From Chionoecetes opilio (taxonomy: Eukaryota > Arthropoda > Malacostraca > Decapoda > Majidae), in the NCBI GenBank assembly GCA_016584305.1, contig JACEEZ010012749.1, positions 353,001-417,000 of the forward strand: DNA of 64,000 bases, written 5' to 3'. The first letter of the stretch is position 1. Each line of letters begins with the position of its first letter. Shown in pieces: positions 51,993 through 61,988 of this stretch. The translations under genes and the position numbers were made by a program. The notes under the pieces were generated by a model. The model ran no database searches and had not been told where the DNA came from. It was given only the letters and a program-made list of their open reading frames with translations.

Positions 51993-52799
51993 CATTCTCT
52001 TTCTGTCCTTTCAACCACCTCATTCATTTCACATCCCATTTCAGTCAAAACCACACGCATCATTTCCATTCTCTCCCCGTTATCTTCTCTGATCTCATAT
52101 TCTATAATTCTACTAAGGCGTATTTTGTGCATGCCTTTGGAAGTAAAATTTTACTTATTTAAGCTCCGCCCACTTATTTTTTACTCTTTTGCGTGCACAG
52201 AAAACTGAGAAAGAGTCACTTTCGGCAGCGGATTTTACTCTTTTCCTGTAAAATTATACGGGTCGTGGGGGTGGGGGGTTTTTTTTCAAGAGCCTGGCCA
52301 ATCAGATCGCGCGCATGAGAAAATCTTATCAAAACTCCTCCCGTAAATGTTTCTGTTTTCCTTTTAAATTCTCATCCAATTCAACATTCATTACATGCGC
52401 ACAACATGCAAAGGATACTGTATTTAATTAAGAGTAGGTAAGGAGTAGTAAGGAGTAGAATAGGTGACTCTTAACAGGTAAAAAGTCACAAATATTAAAA
52501 TTCTCCAGCGACGTCTGGGAACAAGTTTTCCAAATCCCTCGAATTTTTCAATGTGTCCGAATTTTTGTTGATGGCTTGCTGGCTTAGCACCAAAATGGTG
52601 TATTATTGCTATAGTATAGTCAAATACTTAAATATTTTCATGAGTGATATTACATTTGCAATAAAAATGATAAATTTGGTATATATGTTATATCACACAA
52701 AAGAAAGCCTTTTAGAGAACCTATCGCAGGGCACGAATACGAACATTCATCAGTCTGATTCAGCTCCAACACGCGTAGGAAGGTCTCGATCTGTGTGTA

Positions 52800-53705
52800 A
52801 CCCGCGGGCCCCCACACACCCCACCACCACCCAGGCCCCCCACCCGCCCGCACCGCTCACCCACCCATCACCCACCCACCCAACCACCCGCCCACACACC
52901 ACCCATCACACACCCACCCACCACACGCCCATACCATCCGCCCACCACCCGCCCCCCACACACACACCCCCCACACGCCATCACTCATCCGCCCACACAC
53001 ACCCACCCACCACACCCCATCACACACCCACCCACCACACGCCATCACCCATCGCCCACCACATACCCACCCACCACACGCCCATCATACATCCGCCCAC
53101 CACACACCCACAAACACACATCCGCCCCCCACACATCCGCCCACCAAAAGACCCACCCACCACAAAGCCCCCTCACACATCCGCCCCACACACCCACCCA
53201 CACACGCCCATCATACATCCGCCCACCACACACCCACCCACCACACGCCCATCACCCATCCGCCCACCACCCCGCCACCACACACACACCCACCACACGC
53301 CCATCACCCATCCGCCCCCCACACCCCCCCACACACCCACCACCACACGCCCATCACCCATCCGCCCAACCACACACCCACCACCACCCATCGCCCACCA
53401 CACGCCCATTTATACATCCGCCCACCACCACCCACCCACCACACGCCCATCACACACCCCCCCACCACCACCCACCCCCCCACACGTCCATCACACACCC
53501 GCCCACCACACACCCACCCACCACACGCCCATCATACATCCGCCCACCACACACCCACCCACCACACGCCCATCACACATCCGCCCACCACACACCCACC
53601 CACCACAACGCCCATCACCCATCCGCCACCACACACCCACCCACCACACGCCCATCATACATCCGCCACCACACACCCACCCACCACACGTCCATCACAC
53701 ACCCG
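52800..53705. repeat. minisatellite, ACACGCCCATCA / CCGCCCACCACACACC units, expanded
   Basis: Same unit as 30690-31012 but about 900 bp. Long His/Pro/Thr-rich frames (e.g. 52553-53719) and the Gly/Val/Trp-rich opposite frames come only from repetition. Irregular unit lengths may reflect sequencing error. Confidence 0.9.
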
Positions 53706-54430
53706 CCCATGGATGTTAAACGGGGTAGATGCACTGGAGGATGAATCACAACCAGCATTCATCTAGGTTTAAAATCAAGTCCATCTATAGAGTTAGAAAA
53801 CAATGCTAGGCCATTCTAAGAGCTCAAAACAATTAGATATCGATGTGTAATACAGACAATCACGCTACTACTCTTTGCTGTGCCTTCAATAATGTCAACC
53901 TTAACGATATTCCTTGAGCCTCTGTAAGAGGTAATGAAGTGTACGACACTTTTACTCTCGGCAACATCAAGAAAGAGCTTTGGCAGCGCTACAATCGTAT
54001 TTTGTGATGGCAAGCAGGGCGGGGCTTAATAACAGTAGTCGTCCAGACCATTTCATCATTCCTGATTTAATGCAGTCAAATCATAAACCATGACGAGTAT
54101 ATCAACAATACGTTCGTCACTTTTTGTATCCAGTCAGCCGTTTTTAAATAATCCGCAATCAAATCTGCAAATTCCCCGATTCTCAAAACGCACTCAAGAT
54201 TTGCAGACGCTCAGGCTCAGGCTCCGTGACGTACCATCAGGGAGGCTCATCTTCCCGCGCTGATCAGAGGCACGTAAACACAGAGATAAATATAATAGTA
54301 CTTGAAGATATTTGGGTGTTTCTGATAGATTTTTTTTGCTATATGCCACATGCATGCATCCTTTATGGGTGCAGCATGCTTCTTCCCACACACACGCCTG
54401 CACACCGACACCCTTCCCACACACACGCCT

Positions 54431-56068
54431 GGGAAATACTTTGGAACTCATCCTTCCGGCTTTGACTGAAATGAACTACCGCACTGTATTGTATGCTTAT
54501 ATACTTCACATCTGTAAAGGTTCCAGCGTGCGCTCAGCCTTGGTTACCCACACGACCGCTATGAAATATGAGGTGCCTCAAAAAATTCTAAGTCCAGTTA
54601 GGTTAGGTTAGGTATACTTTGTGGTTAAGGTTAGGTTAGGTTAGGTATACTTTGTGGTTAAGGTTAGGTTAGGTATACTTTGTGGTTAAGGTTAGGTTAG
54701 GTTAGGTATACTTTGTGGTTAAGGTTAGGTTAGGTTAGGTATACTTTGTGGTTAAGGTTAGGTTAGGTTAGGTATACTTTGTGGTTAAGGTTAGGTTAGG
54801 TTAGGTATACTTTGTGGTTAAGGTTAGGTTAGGCTAGGTTAGGTATACTTTGTGGTTAAGGTTAGGTTAGGCTAGGTATACTTTGTGGTAAGGTTAGGTT
54901 AGGTTAGGCTATACTTTGTGGTTAAGGTTAGGTTAGGTTAGGTTAGGTATACTTTGTGGTTAAGGTTAGGTTAGGTTAGGTATACTTTGTGGTTAAGGTT
55001 AGGTTAGGTATACTTTGTGGTTAAGGTTAGGCTAGGTTAGGTTAGGTATACTTTGTGGTTAAGGTTAGGTTAGGTTAACTTTGTGGTTAGGGTTAGGTTA
55101 GGTTAGGTATACTTTGTGGTTAAGGTTAGGTTAGGTTAGGTATACTTTGTGGTTAAGGTAGGTTAGGTTAGGTATACTTTGTGGTTAAGGTTAGGTTAGG
55201 TTAGTATACTTTGTGGTTAAGGTTAGGTTGGTTAGGTATACTTTGTGGTTAAGGTTAGGTTAGGTTAGGTATACTTTGTGGTTAAGGTTAGGTTAGGCTA
55301 GGTTAGGTATACTTTGTGGTTAAGGTTAGGTTAGGCTAGGTATACTTGTGGTTTAAGGTTAGGTTAGGTTAGGTATACTTTGTGGTTAAGGTTAGGTTAG
55401 GTTAGGTTAGGTATACTTTGTGGTCAAGGTTAGGTTAGGTTAGGTATACTTTGTGGTTAAGGTTAGTTAGGTTAGGTATACCTTGTGGTTAAGGTTAGGT
55501 TAGGTTAGGTTTAGGTTAGGTTAGGTTAGGTATAGCCTACTTTGTGGTTAAGGTTAGGTTAGGTTAGGTATACTTTGTGGTTAAGGTTAGGTTAGGTTAG
55601 GTTAGGTTAGGTATACTTTGTGGTTAAAGTTAGGTTAGGTATACTTTGTGGTTAAGGTTAGGTTAGGTATACTTTGTGGTTAAGGTTAGGCTAGGTTAGG
55701 TTAGGTATACTTTGTGGTTAAGGTTAGGTTAGGTATACTTTGTGGTTAAGGTTAGGTTAGGTTAGGTATACTTTGTGGTTAAGGTTAGGTTAGGTTAGGT
55801 ATACTTTGTGGTTAAGGTTAGGTTAGGTATACTTTGTGGTTAAGGTTAGGTTAGGTTAGGTTAGGTTAGGTATACTTTGTGGTTAAGGTTAGGTTAGGTT
55901 AGATTTTTACATATAGTGACTTGCATGATTTTTTTGGGGAGCCATAAATCACTTATATTTGCTTCCCCCACCCTAAAACCCCGTATTCCCGCCAGTTCCC
56001 CAGGCTTGTTGGCTATAGGGGGAAGAAAAAAAAGATAGGGGTGAAGGACTTCTTCCAAAGTTTTACCC
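54431..56068 (+). mobile_element. element with GGGAAATACTTTGG ends, long copy with expanded core
   Basis: GGGAAATACTTTGG (54431) and CCAAAGTTTTACCC (56068) are inverted. ACGCCT stands on both sides (54425-54430, 56069-56074) within a minisatellite. The left block 54431-54600 and right block 55905-56068 match the short copy at 18611-19382 in inverse order. The core here is a 1.3-kb composite array instead of about 0.43 kb. Confidence 0.75.
54598..55903. repeat. composite TTAGG / TATACTTTGTGGTTA array, about 38 units
   Basis: Each unit is two to five AGGTT pentamers followed by AGGTATACTTTGTGGTTA, so lengths step by 5 bp (28, 33, 38...). I count about 38 TATACTTTGTGG cores. The pentamers match the arthropod telomere repeat, but the array is interstitial and bounded by transposon DNA. 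Confidence 0.9.
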
Positions 56069-56475
56069 ACGCCTGCACACACGCCTCCTTCCCACACACA
56101 CGCTTGCATACACGCCTCCTTCCCACACACACGCCTGCACACACGCCTCCTTCCCACACACACGCCTGCAGACACGCTTCCTTCCCACACACACGCCTGC
56201 ACACCGACACCCTTCCCACACAGACGCCTGCACACACGTCTCCTTCCCACACACACGCCTCCTTCCCACACACACGCTTCCTTCCCACACACCGACACCC
56301 TTCCCACACACACGCCTGCACACACGTCTGCACACCGACACCCTTCTTACACACACGCCTACTTCCCACACACGCGCCTGCACACACGCCCTCCACACAC
56401 GTGTGTGTTGTGTGTGTATGTGTGTGTGGTGTGTGCAGGAAGGGTGTTGGTGCGCAGGCGTGTGTGCAGGCGTGT
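56069..56475. repeat. minisatellite, CACACACGCCTGCACACACG unit, with inversion point
   Basis: Units combine CTTCCCACACACACGCCTGC and ACACCGACACC. At about 56399 (CACACACGTGTGTG) the orientation flips and the inverse unit (GTGTGTGCAGGCGTGTGTG) runs to about 56475. A short outlier of the array lies at 54375-54430, left of the nested element. Confidence 0.85.
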
Positions 56476-56820
56476 GTGTGGGAAGAGTGTCGGTCACAGC
56501 GACAGATTCACTGTCTGACACCGAAGTACAATCGGTCATCATAACATTTGCCGACAGGTGTCAGACAGAGTGTCTGCGGGCGTCCCTATTCTGACGTCAT
56601 CAATAACAGTCGTAGCCCTGTTGGAGGGAAGATTTTTTTTTTCGCGCGCTTTTTACAAAAGTCGTGTTTTTACGGAAATAAGGCCTGGAAATCAATTATT
56701 TTTGGTGGATTAGGTGTTTTGAATGTACAGTCAACATAATTAGGCAAAAAAAAAATGGGTCTGGACGACTACTTTAAATAAGTATAATTTTACTCCGGAA
56801 GGACACTACAAAATACGCCT

Positions 56821-57177
56821 CTAGTAATCATTTTACCGCAAAATGTAAACACAAACATCAAATCAACTTCATATTTCTGAAAATCTATCACATTATATAA
56901 TATAGACTGATATGTATTCATTTTACTGTAACGTATTATATGATGGTGTTCATTTCAATGCTTAATAATTGCTAACACTATTTATAACTTACAGAAAAAG
57001 TATAGACTTATTTTGACCGCAGAGTATGTTCGACGAAATGTGCAACATTTTGTATAATTTCACAAAACCATTTCATCGAACATGTTCGGTGAAATGACCC
57101 TCGAAGTTCGACCAAACAGTCCAACCAAATGGCAAGTTCGACGAAACAGTCCGACGAAACGCACCGTGTGATAGCCG
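56821..57177. other. unassigned DNA with TTCGACGAAA words
   Basis: AT-rich to 57010, then repeated GTTCGACGAAAC/GTTCG(G/A)...GAAAT words up to 57165. No gene seen. Confidence 0.4.
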
Positions 57178-57289
57178 CTTTAAAGTAATCGTCCAGACCA
57201 GTCTATAACGGTCATCCGACGCGCAGGTTGGGGGTGGGGCTTAGTGACGTCACGCGATCCAGGTGATGATACAGTGATACAGTGTGCAC
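57178..57289. repeat. single end of the AGTAGTCGTCCAGACC family
   Basis: TTTAAAGTAATCGTCCAGAC matches the ends of 54034-56773; no partner end was found. It leads into a palindromic element. Confidence 0.5.
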
Positions 57290-57569
57290 TCGCGGTTGCC
57301 ACTCGGTGAAATTATGAATGATTTAATCATTATCTTTACTAGTAATGGAACATTGCATTACCTAATAACAACACAATTGGTATTAATGGACATGTTATTT
57401 ACCAAATAAGCAGTATATGAAAACAGCATGGATGTAATAAACAATACAGTAAAAGGCTAAGTGGCATCGTGTTGGGGCGGGGGAGGATGTAACACGTGAC
57501 TCTGACACGTGACTCAGCTGGCGCAGCCTAGTCCCTCCCTCCTCACCCGCCCCAACACGATGCCACTTA

Positions 57570-58079
57570 AAAGCCGGCCACACACACACCGGCGCGGCCT
57601 GTCCGGCCGACAAAAAGTGGCGGGGCATCGTTCGCCGGACGAGACCCACACACACACCGGCCGCCTCATGAAAATATACAGTACACGTCGGACCACCGTG
57701 GTGACAACATGAGTCCGCTGTCCGAAAATGACTTGTTGGTGATGGCTGCACTAGCAGCCATATATAATACCTATATATAATACGTCATACTATATATAAT
57801 ACGTCATATATAATACCTATATTATCATAAATACAATTATTACTGGTACAATTATTCATTATCTGGCCGAGCGAGGGGCGGGCCGCGCCGGAAGGCACCC
57901 ACACACGCGCAGGCGGCAGGCCGCGCCGGACGGAATTTTCAAGCGCCGACTGATTTTCATCCGGCCGCTGCGACAGGCCCCGCCGGATGAAAAACACCCC
58001 CACACACACACCGGCCGCCTCTAGCCACGCCCCTTTTCGTCGGCCGGACAGGCCGCGCCGGTGTGTGTGTGTGGCCGGC
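57570..58079. mobile_element. Harbinger-like MITE, AGCCGGCCACACACACACCG ends
   Basis: The left end AAAGCCGGCCACACACACAC and right end GTGTGTGTGTGGCCGGC are inverted for about 45 bp (GGCGCGGCCTGTCCGGCCGA). TTA is at 57567-57569 and 58080-58082. Internal copies of GGCCGCGCCGG repeat four or more times. A short frame from 57711 (MSPLSENDLLVMAALAA) resembles the start of Harbinger proteins but soon ends. Confidence 0.75.
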
Positions 58080-58082
58080 TTA

Positions 58083-58814
58083 AGGCCCCCATCCACGGTG
58101 CGATCTGGTCGTACGACCATCGGACAGATCTGGTTGGATCCAACCAGATTGGATCGTGAGTGGGGTGATTTTGGTCTGTCCGACCGACTGACAGCTGGTC
58201 AGATGCGACCAAGCAGTGTTTGGTTTTTAGATCCGACAGATCATCCGGTTCAGACCGGATCGTATCGTGCGTGTGCTGATCGTGAGGCCAACCGTCAGTT
58301 TCGCCACTGACAGCGTCGCGAGAGGGTTACCAAAATGAATTGTTTCTTTGAAAACAAGCACTTTTGGACATAATTCATCCAATTATATAAAAACTGTGAA
58401 TGTTTGTGGGAAATAAAAAGCAAAGAGTAAATGGATAAATATAATATAAATGCAACTTATGAAGTATTGGTAGATAAACTCAGTGAGCGTGACAGTGAGC
58501 GACAGTGAGGCTAATGTTGAAACAGTAAAAAATAAATAATATGAGAATTATAATTTAAGTGTGTTCCGGAAAGAAATTAAAAAAATAACTGCCTCTATGA
58601 TGTCTGGTGCGAGTGCGGATGATGTTTACGCTCCTTCCATCAAAAGTAATTTCTCGTTGCAGAGAGCCATCATGAGAACCGCCCTCCGCCGTTTCTTATC
58701 ACCAACTAAACTAGTCTTGAGGTGCGGTCGGATCGTTAGTGGGTGGTAGGAAATCCATCGGATCAGGTCTGTCGGATCAGATCGTACGACCAATCGTACC
58801 GTGGATGGGGGCCT
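58083..58814. mobile_element. Harbinger-like MITE, AGGCCCCCATCCACGG ends
   Basis: AGGCCCCCATCCACGGTGCG is inverted at CGTACCGTGGATGGGGGCCT, with TTA on both sides (58080-58082, 58815-58817). The left TTA is shared with the preceding MITE. Subterminal GATC(T/C)GGT/CGTACGACC words recur at both ends. It carries a MADF-like remnant. Confidence 0.85.
58445..58640 (+). pseudogene. MADF/Myb-like DNA-binding protein remnant of a Harbinger element
   Basis: FRKEIKKITASMMSGASADD followed by VYAPS matches the second half of MADF-type domains (f-R-K-E-l-k-K-i...S-G-a-g-a-D-D-V-Y-x-P). Upstream, other-frame text (YEVLVDKLSERDSE, 58460-58500) resembles the first half, so frameshifts separate them. Autonomous Harbinger elements carry such an accessory protein beside the transposase. 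Dead fragment. Confidence 0.5.
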
Positions 58815-58920
58815 TTAGCCTTGTACAGTATTGTTTATTACAGCCCTGCTGTTTTCATGTACTGCTTATTTGGTAAATAACATGTCCATTTATACCAGTT
58901 GTGTTGTTATAAGGTAATAG

Positions 58921-59062
58921 TCTATTACTACCACTGCTATTAATTGCTACTACTAACACTACTATTACTACTATTACCACTACTACTTTACAACTACTAC
59001 TACTATACGACTACTTCTACTGGTAGTAGTATTACTACTACTATTGTACTATTACTACTAGT
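58921..59062. repeat. TAC/TAT-rich microsatellite
   Basis: An imperfect CTA/TAC/ATT trinucleotide run. It truncates the minus-strand reading frame next to it and supplies its stop codon. Confidence 0.85.
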
Positions 59063-60687
59063 GCATCAGATGGTGCTATATGATGGAACGCTGGTGGGAC
59101 ATCACCAATGCTAGTTCTTCTGCCGATCGTCGTTTCCTTCTGACCTTGTGAGTGTTTCGGGCCTCGCTGGAATACTGCCATTTTTGTGACATGAAGGGTG
59201 CCTTTTCCGTCCAAAGTTTCTTCTTGCATGTCAAAATTATCTGCTGGAAACTGGGCGAATTTCCCGGGAACGACACTTTCTGGTACAAAGATGTTATCAT
59301 TCTCCTCGAACCTTGATAACTGTGATTGTGCTATTGATGAGTCTATTCTGTTGACTGTAGGGTAGCTTATACTATCGCCAGCCATATGCAGATACTCAAT
59401 CAATTGTTTCGATCTTGTCAAGTGATTGACAAACAAGCCTGTACCAATGTGCTTCGGTGTGTTCTTGCGACCCATTGATACATTGTAGACAATGTCTTTG
59501 CAGATGTTCAAGATTCTTTGATGTAGAGCTGGACTAATATCGTCACTACGGCTGTTATCACAATCAGGCTCAGAGTGCTCACTGGGGTCGTGTTCGTCCT
59601 GCACTATCCATTTCATGAGCAGGTACACACTTGTCGGTATGCATTTTTCTTCAGCCTCTTGGTTCAATTCATCATAGCCCTTGTGTCCATCAGCTATTTT
59701 CATATCAGCCTTCAGTTTTGTTGCAACTGTATGTAGATAGTATAGGAAATGGGATTCGGGGCAAATCTCATCTGGTTCCAATGTTTCTGGTGACCTTTCC
59801 ATCAGCATACCAATGGCGTCATCAGTTGTTGTACCTGAAGCCATCAGAAGCAACGGTTGATTTGCTTGTCGTAGTTTCCGGAATACAATTATGTCGCCAT
59901 AATGTCTCTGTATTTTTTGTTTTAAGACATGTGTTCGACATGAGGTTGCATCTTTTGACATGAGTTCCACGTATTTCTCGACTACCGAGTCCATGCTGTA
60001 TATATGGCCACGTTGAAAACCAGCATTCAGTATCAGTATTAGCTGTTCCATTGCAGGGTCGAGCTTAGTAGTTTCATCGAGACGAGTAGGTCTGTTGGCT
60101 TTGTATTTGCTAGATGGGTGATAGTGCGCTTTATATGCCTTGAAATCATTTTCGCCAATTCTACACATCAGGTTCTCGTCATATTTGGCATGACCCTTGA
60201 TAGTTGCTTCCACCTCATCAGACTGGACTTGGCGTATTTTTTCTCTTTTACGAGTCTGGCAATAGACACACTTATTCCAGTCAACCTTAGGCGTAATTGT
60301 GCGCGTCCGTGATCTTGTATGGTAGCTTGCATCTTCTGTATTCACAGGAGACATGTCCAAGTGCTGTTTCTTGACAAGGTCGATATTTATTCGGTTTGTG
60401 AATGATGCATAGCATGATTTGTGCCATTTTGGTTGCTTACTCAGTAGATGATCTGTTGATGGTATGTCAGTTCTAAGTCTTGTTAAAAGGTCCGATGATT
60501 CGTACAAAAGTCGTTCAACAAGTGACGAATAAACTTTACCAATCCCTTGTTGACTTGAACTCGATAAAGTGTCCGCACCTTGACAGAATACACAATTTTT
60601 CCAATTAGTTTCAATCCTGCGTTTTTTTACAGGTACATGTAGTACCACTGTGGGTTCAATTGTCTGATCGTCAGTGTTAGAAGCCAT
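59041..60687 (-). CDS. 548-codon frame of unknown function, two Cys/His modules, C-terminally truncated
   Basis: A true ATG at 60687-60685 (context CCAATGG). The N-terminus is acidic with a basic patch VPVKKRRIETNW. A first module has WKNCVFCQ (about residue 31) and KWHKSCYASFTNR (about 87); a second starts DWNKCVYCQTRKREKI (about 135). Both look like C-x-x-C...H-x-x-x-C zinc-binding modules. A His-containing stretch KAHYHPSSKYK (about 185) and a conserved-looking FPADNFDMQEETLDGKGTLH (about 490) follow. The last ~6 residues come from the trinucleotide run and the TAG lies in it, so the real protein was longer. I recognise the general type as multi-copy proteins of invertebrate genomes, probably transposon-derived, but cannot name a function. 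No internal stop. Confidence 0.6.
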   Translation of the reverse strand: MASNTDDQTIEPTVVLHVPVKKRRIETNWKNCVFCQGADTLSSSSQQGIGKVYSSLVERLLYESSDLLTRLRTDIPSTDHLLSKQPKWHKSCYASFTNRINIDLVKKQHLDMSPVNTEDASYHTRSRTRTITPKVDWNKCVYCQTRKREKIRQVQSDEVEATIKGHAKYDENLMCRIGENDFKAYKAHYHPSSKYKANRPTRLDETTKLDPAMEQLILILNAGFQRGHIYSMDSVVEKYVELMSKDATSCRTHVLKQKIQRHYGDIIVFRKLRQANQPLLLMASGTTTDDAIGMLMERSPETLEPDEICPESHFLYYLHTVATKLKADMKIADGHKGYDELNQEAEEKCIPTSVYLLMKWIVQDEHDPSEHSEPDCDNSRSDDISPALHQRILNICKDIVYNVSMGRKNTPKHIGTGLFVNHLTRSKQLIEYLHMAGDSISYPTVNRIDSSIAQSQLSRFEENDNIFVPESVVPGKFAQFPADNFDMQEETLDGKGTLHVTKMAVFQRGPKHSQGQKETTIGRRTSIGDVPPAFHHIAPSDALVVIVQ

Positions 60688-60838
60688 TGGTGAGAAGTGT
60701 TTTAGGCATTAAACAGATAGGAAGCAGCTAGCTACAATCACGAAAAAAAGCATTCTAGACTACCCCTGTCAGATCCATCACCAGTTAGCGTCGAAGCAGT
60801 GACACACCGATGTTCTGAAACAGAAAAGAAAAGCCAAC

Positions 60839-60906
<68 letters not shown>

Positions 60907-61500
60907 TTGTTAATCAGAAAACTATCATAATTTATATCATATTTATCTTAAAACAGATTCCACCGCTGAACACACTGCAATATAAACAAATGTATGCGAA
61001 ATCAGTATTATTAGTCACATTATTCACATTGACGAAATAAGGGGGTAGCCTTAAGTATGTGTACATTTATGCATATATATTTCAATAAGATCATACATGT
61101 TTGGTATTGTTTTGAAGGGTAATGAATGGGGATTATTTTAGTGTACCAAATGTATCCATAAGATAATAATTTGTTGAGTTATTTAAAATATTTGGTGTTG
61201 TCGAAAGCTGATCCGAAATCAATTTTTACCAAATTTTCTCGGATATTTTCACTTTATGAAAAAGTAAGATATAGTATGTCTTAATACAGTTGTTTGTATG
61301 CTGCAACTCGTCTTCCTGCTCATTTTGGTACCATACACGTGATCCTAGCATACATATTGATGCCTACAGGTAAATAAATATCAAATTAGAAATGTCGCGA
61401 ATCGCGGACTAGATCAAACTCACAAAGATGACCATAAATCGGTAATGCACACCTATCCAGAATTATACCGGGCATTTGTAGTACCCAGAGGTCCCCTCTA
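60688..61500. other. upstream DNA with (TA)n run, no gene seen
   Basis: 60841-60903 is an interrupted TA microsatellite. The rest is AT-rich with no frame, element end or RNA gene recognised. It could include the 5' region of the 548-codon frame. Confidence 0.5.
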
Positions 61501-61539
61501 CCCATCCAAATAGGTTTTAGGTATATACATTTCCACGTG

Positions 61540-61988
61540 AACGGAATTCCTAAAATGGACCTGTGGATCCTGCACTATAGCTAAATGCGTGAAATGTGCT
61601 GAGCATAAGGGTACGGTGCCAAAACCAGCATCAATTTTGGAAAATCCAACTCCTGAGCGTCCTTGGGACATTGTTGCTATTGATCTGTTACAGCTTCCTT
61701 CTAGTCGTCAAGGGTCTAAATACCTGTTAGTATGTGTTGATCACTTTCAAGGTATGCTGTTTTGGCCCCTGTGATGGATAAAACTGCCAAAGCGATTGCA
61801 CACGCATTGATCGCCAACCTGTTTTGTCCATACTCAACTCCCCGATTTTTAATGAGTGACAATGGCGCAGAATCTAAAAATGCGCTTCTTAATGAAATCT
61901 GTGGGCAGTTCAACATCAAACAAACATTCACGGTAATTTATCACCCTGCCAGTAACGGCTTAGTTGAGCGTGCGAACAGAAAAGTCCT
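61540..61988 (+). pseudogene. Gypsy-type LTR retrotransposon integrase fragment
   Basis: CGSCTIAKCVKCAEHKG is the end of the HHCC zinc finger. PWDIVAIDLLQLP carries the first catalytic Asp, RFLMSDNGAESKN the second and NGLVERANRK the Glu of the D,D(35)E core. A 1-nt deletion near 61750 shifts the frame inside the catalytic core. At 61989 the gene is cut by the GGGCCCATACTTATAAAG element. Protease, RT and RNase H are not in the window. Confidence 0.8.

Larger units (their letters stand above)
54034..56773. mobile_element. nested element with AGTAGTCGTCCAGACC ends
   Basis: AGTAGTCGTCCAGACC (54034) is inverted at GGTCTGGACGACTACT (56773). It splits the GCTTAAATAAG site of the host MITE; TAA or TTAA occurs on both sides, so a 3-4-bp duplication is likely. 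Inside: a minisatellite (54370-54430 and 56069-56470) and the element 54431-56068. A third end of the family (AGTAATCGTCCAGACC) is at 57182. Confidence 0.75.
52116..56820. mobile_element. Harbinger-like MITE with minisatellite core, copy 2, with nested elements
   Basis: AGGCGTATTTTGTGC (52116) is mirrored by ACAAAATACGCCT (56820), with CTA at 52113-52115 and 56821-56823. The body matches 30019-31536 up to 54033 and again from 56774. The minisatellite core is much longer here (52800-53705). A 2.7-kb element is inserted near the right end. No transposase; 3-bp duplications fit PIF/Harbinger. Confidence 0.8.
57290..58920. mobile_element. second copy of the CAGGGTGTAACACG palindrome, split
   Basis: 57290-57569 (GCGGTTGCCACTCGGTGA to CAACACGATGCCACTTA) and 58818-58920 (GCCTTGTACAGTATTG to GTTGTTATAAGGTAAT) match the inner arms and loop of 6396-7142; the outer arms are missing. 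Two Harbinger-like MITEs sit between them at the TTA of GCCACTTAGCC. Confidence 0.75.

Noticed and set aside
52553..53719. 388-codon His/Pro-rich protein, and Gly/Val/Trp-rich frames opposite
   Set aside because: Composed almost wholly of the ACACGCCCATCA minisatellite; both strands are open for the same reason. The same holds at 30573-31065 and 56013-56544.
54598..55903. A chromosome end
   Set aside because: The TTAGG repeats are mixed with an 18-bp core and bounded on both sides by transposon DNA; this is interstitial.
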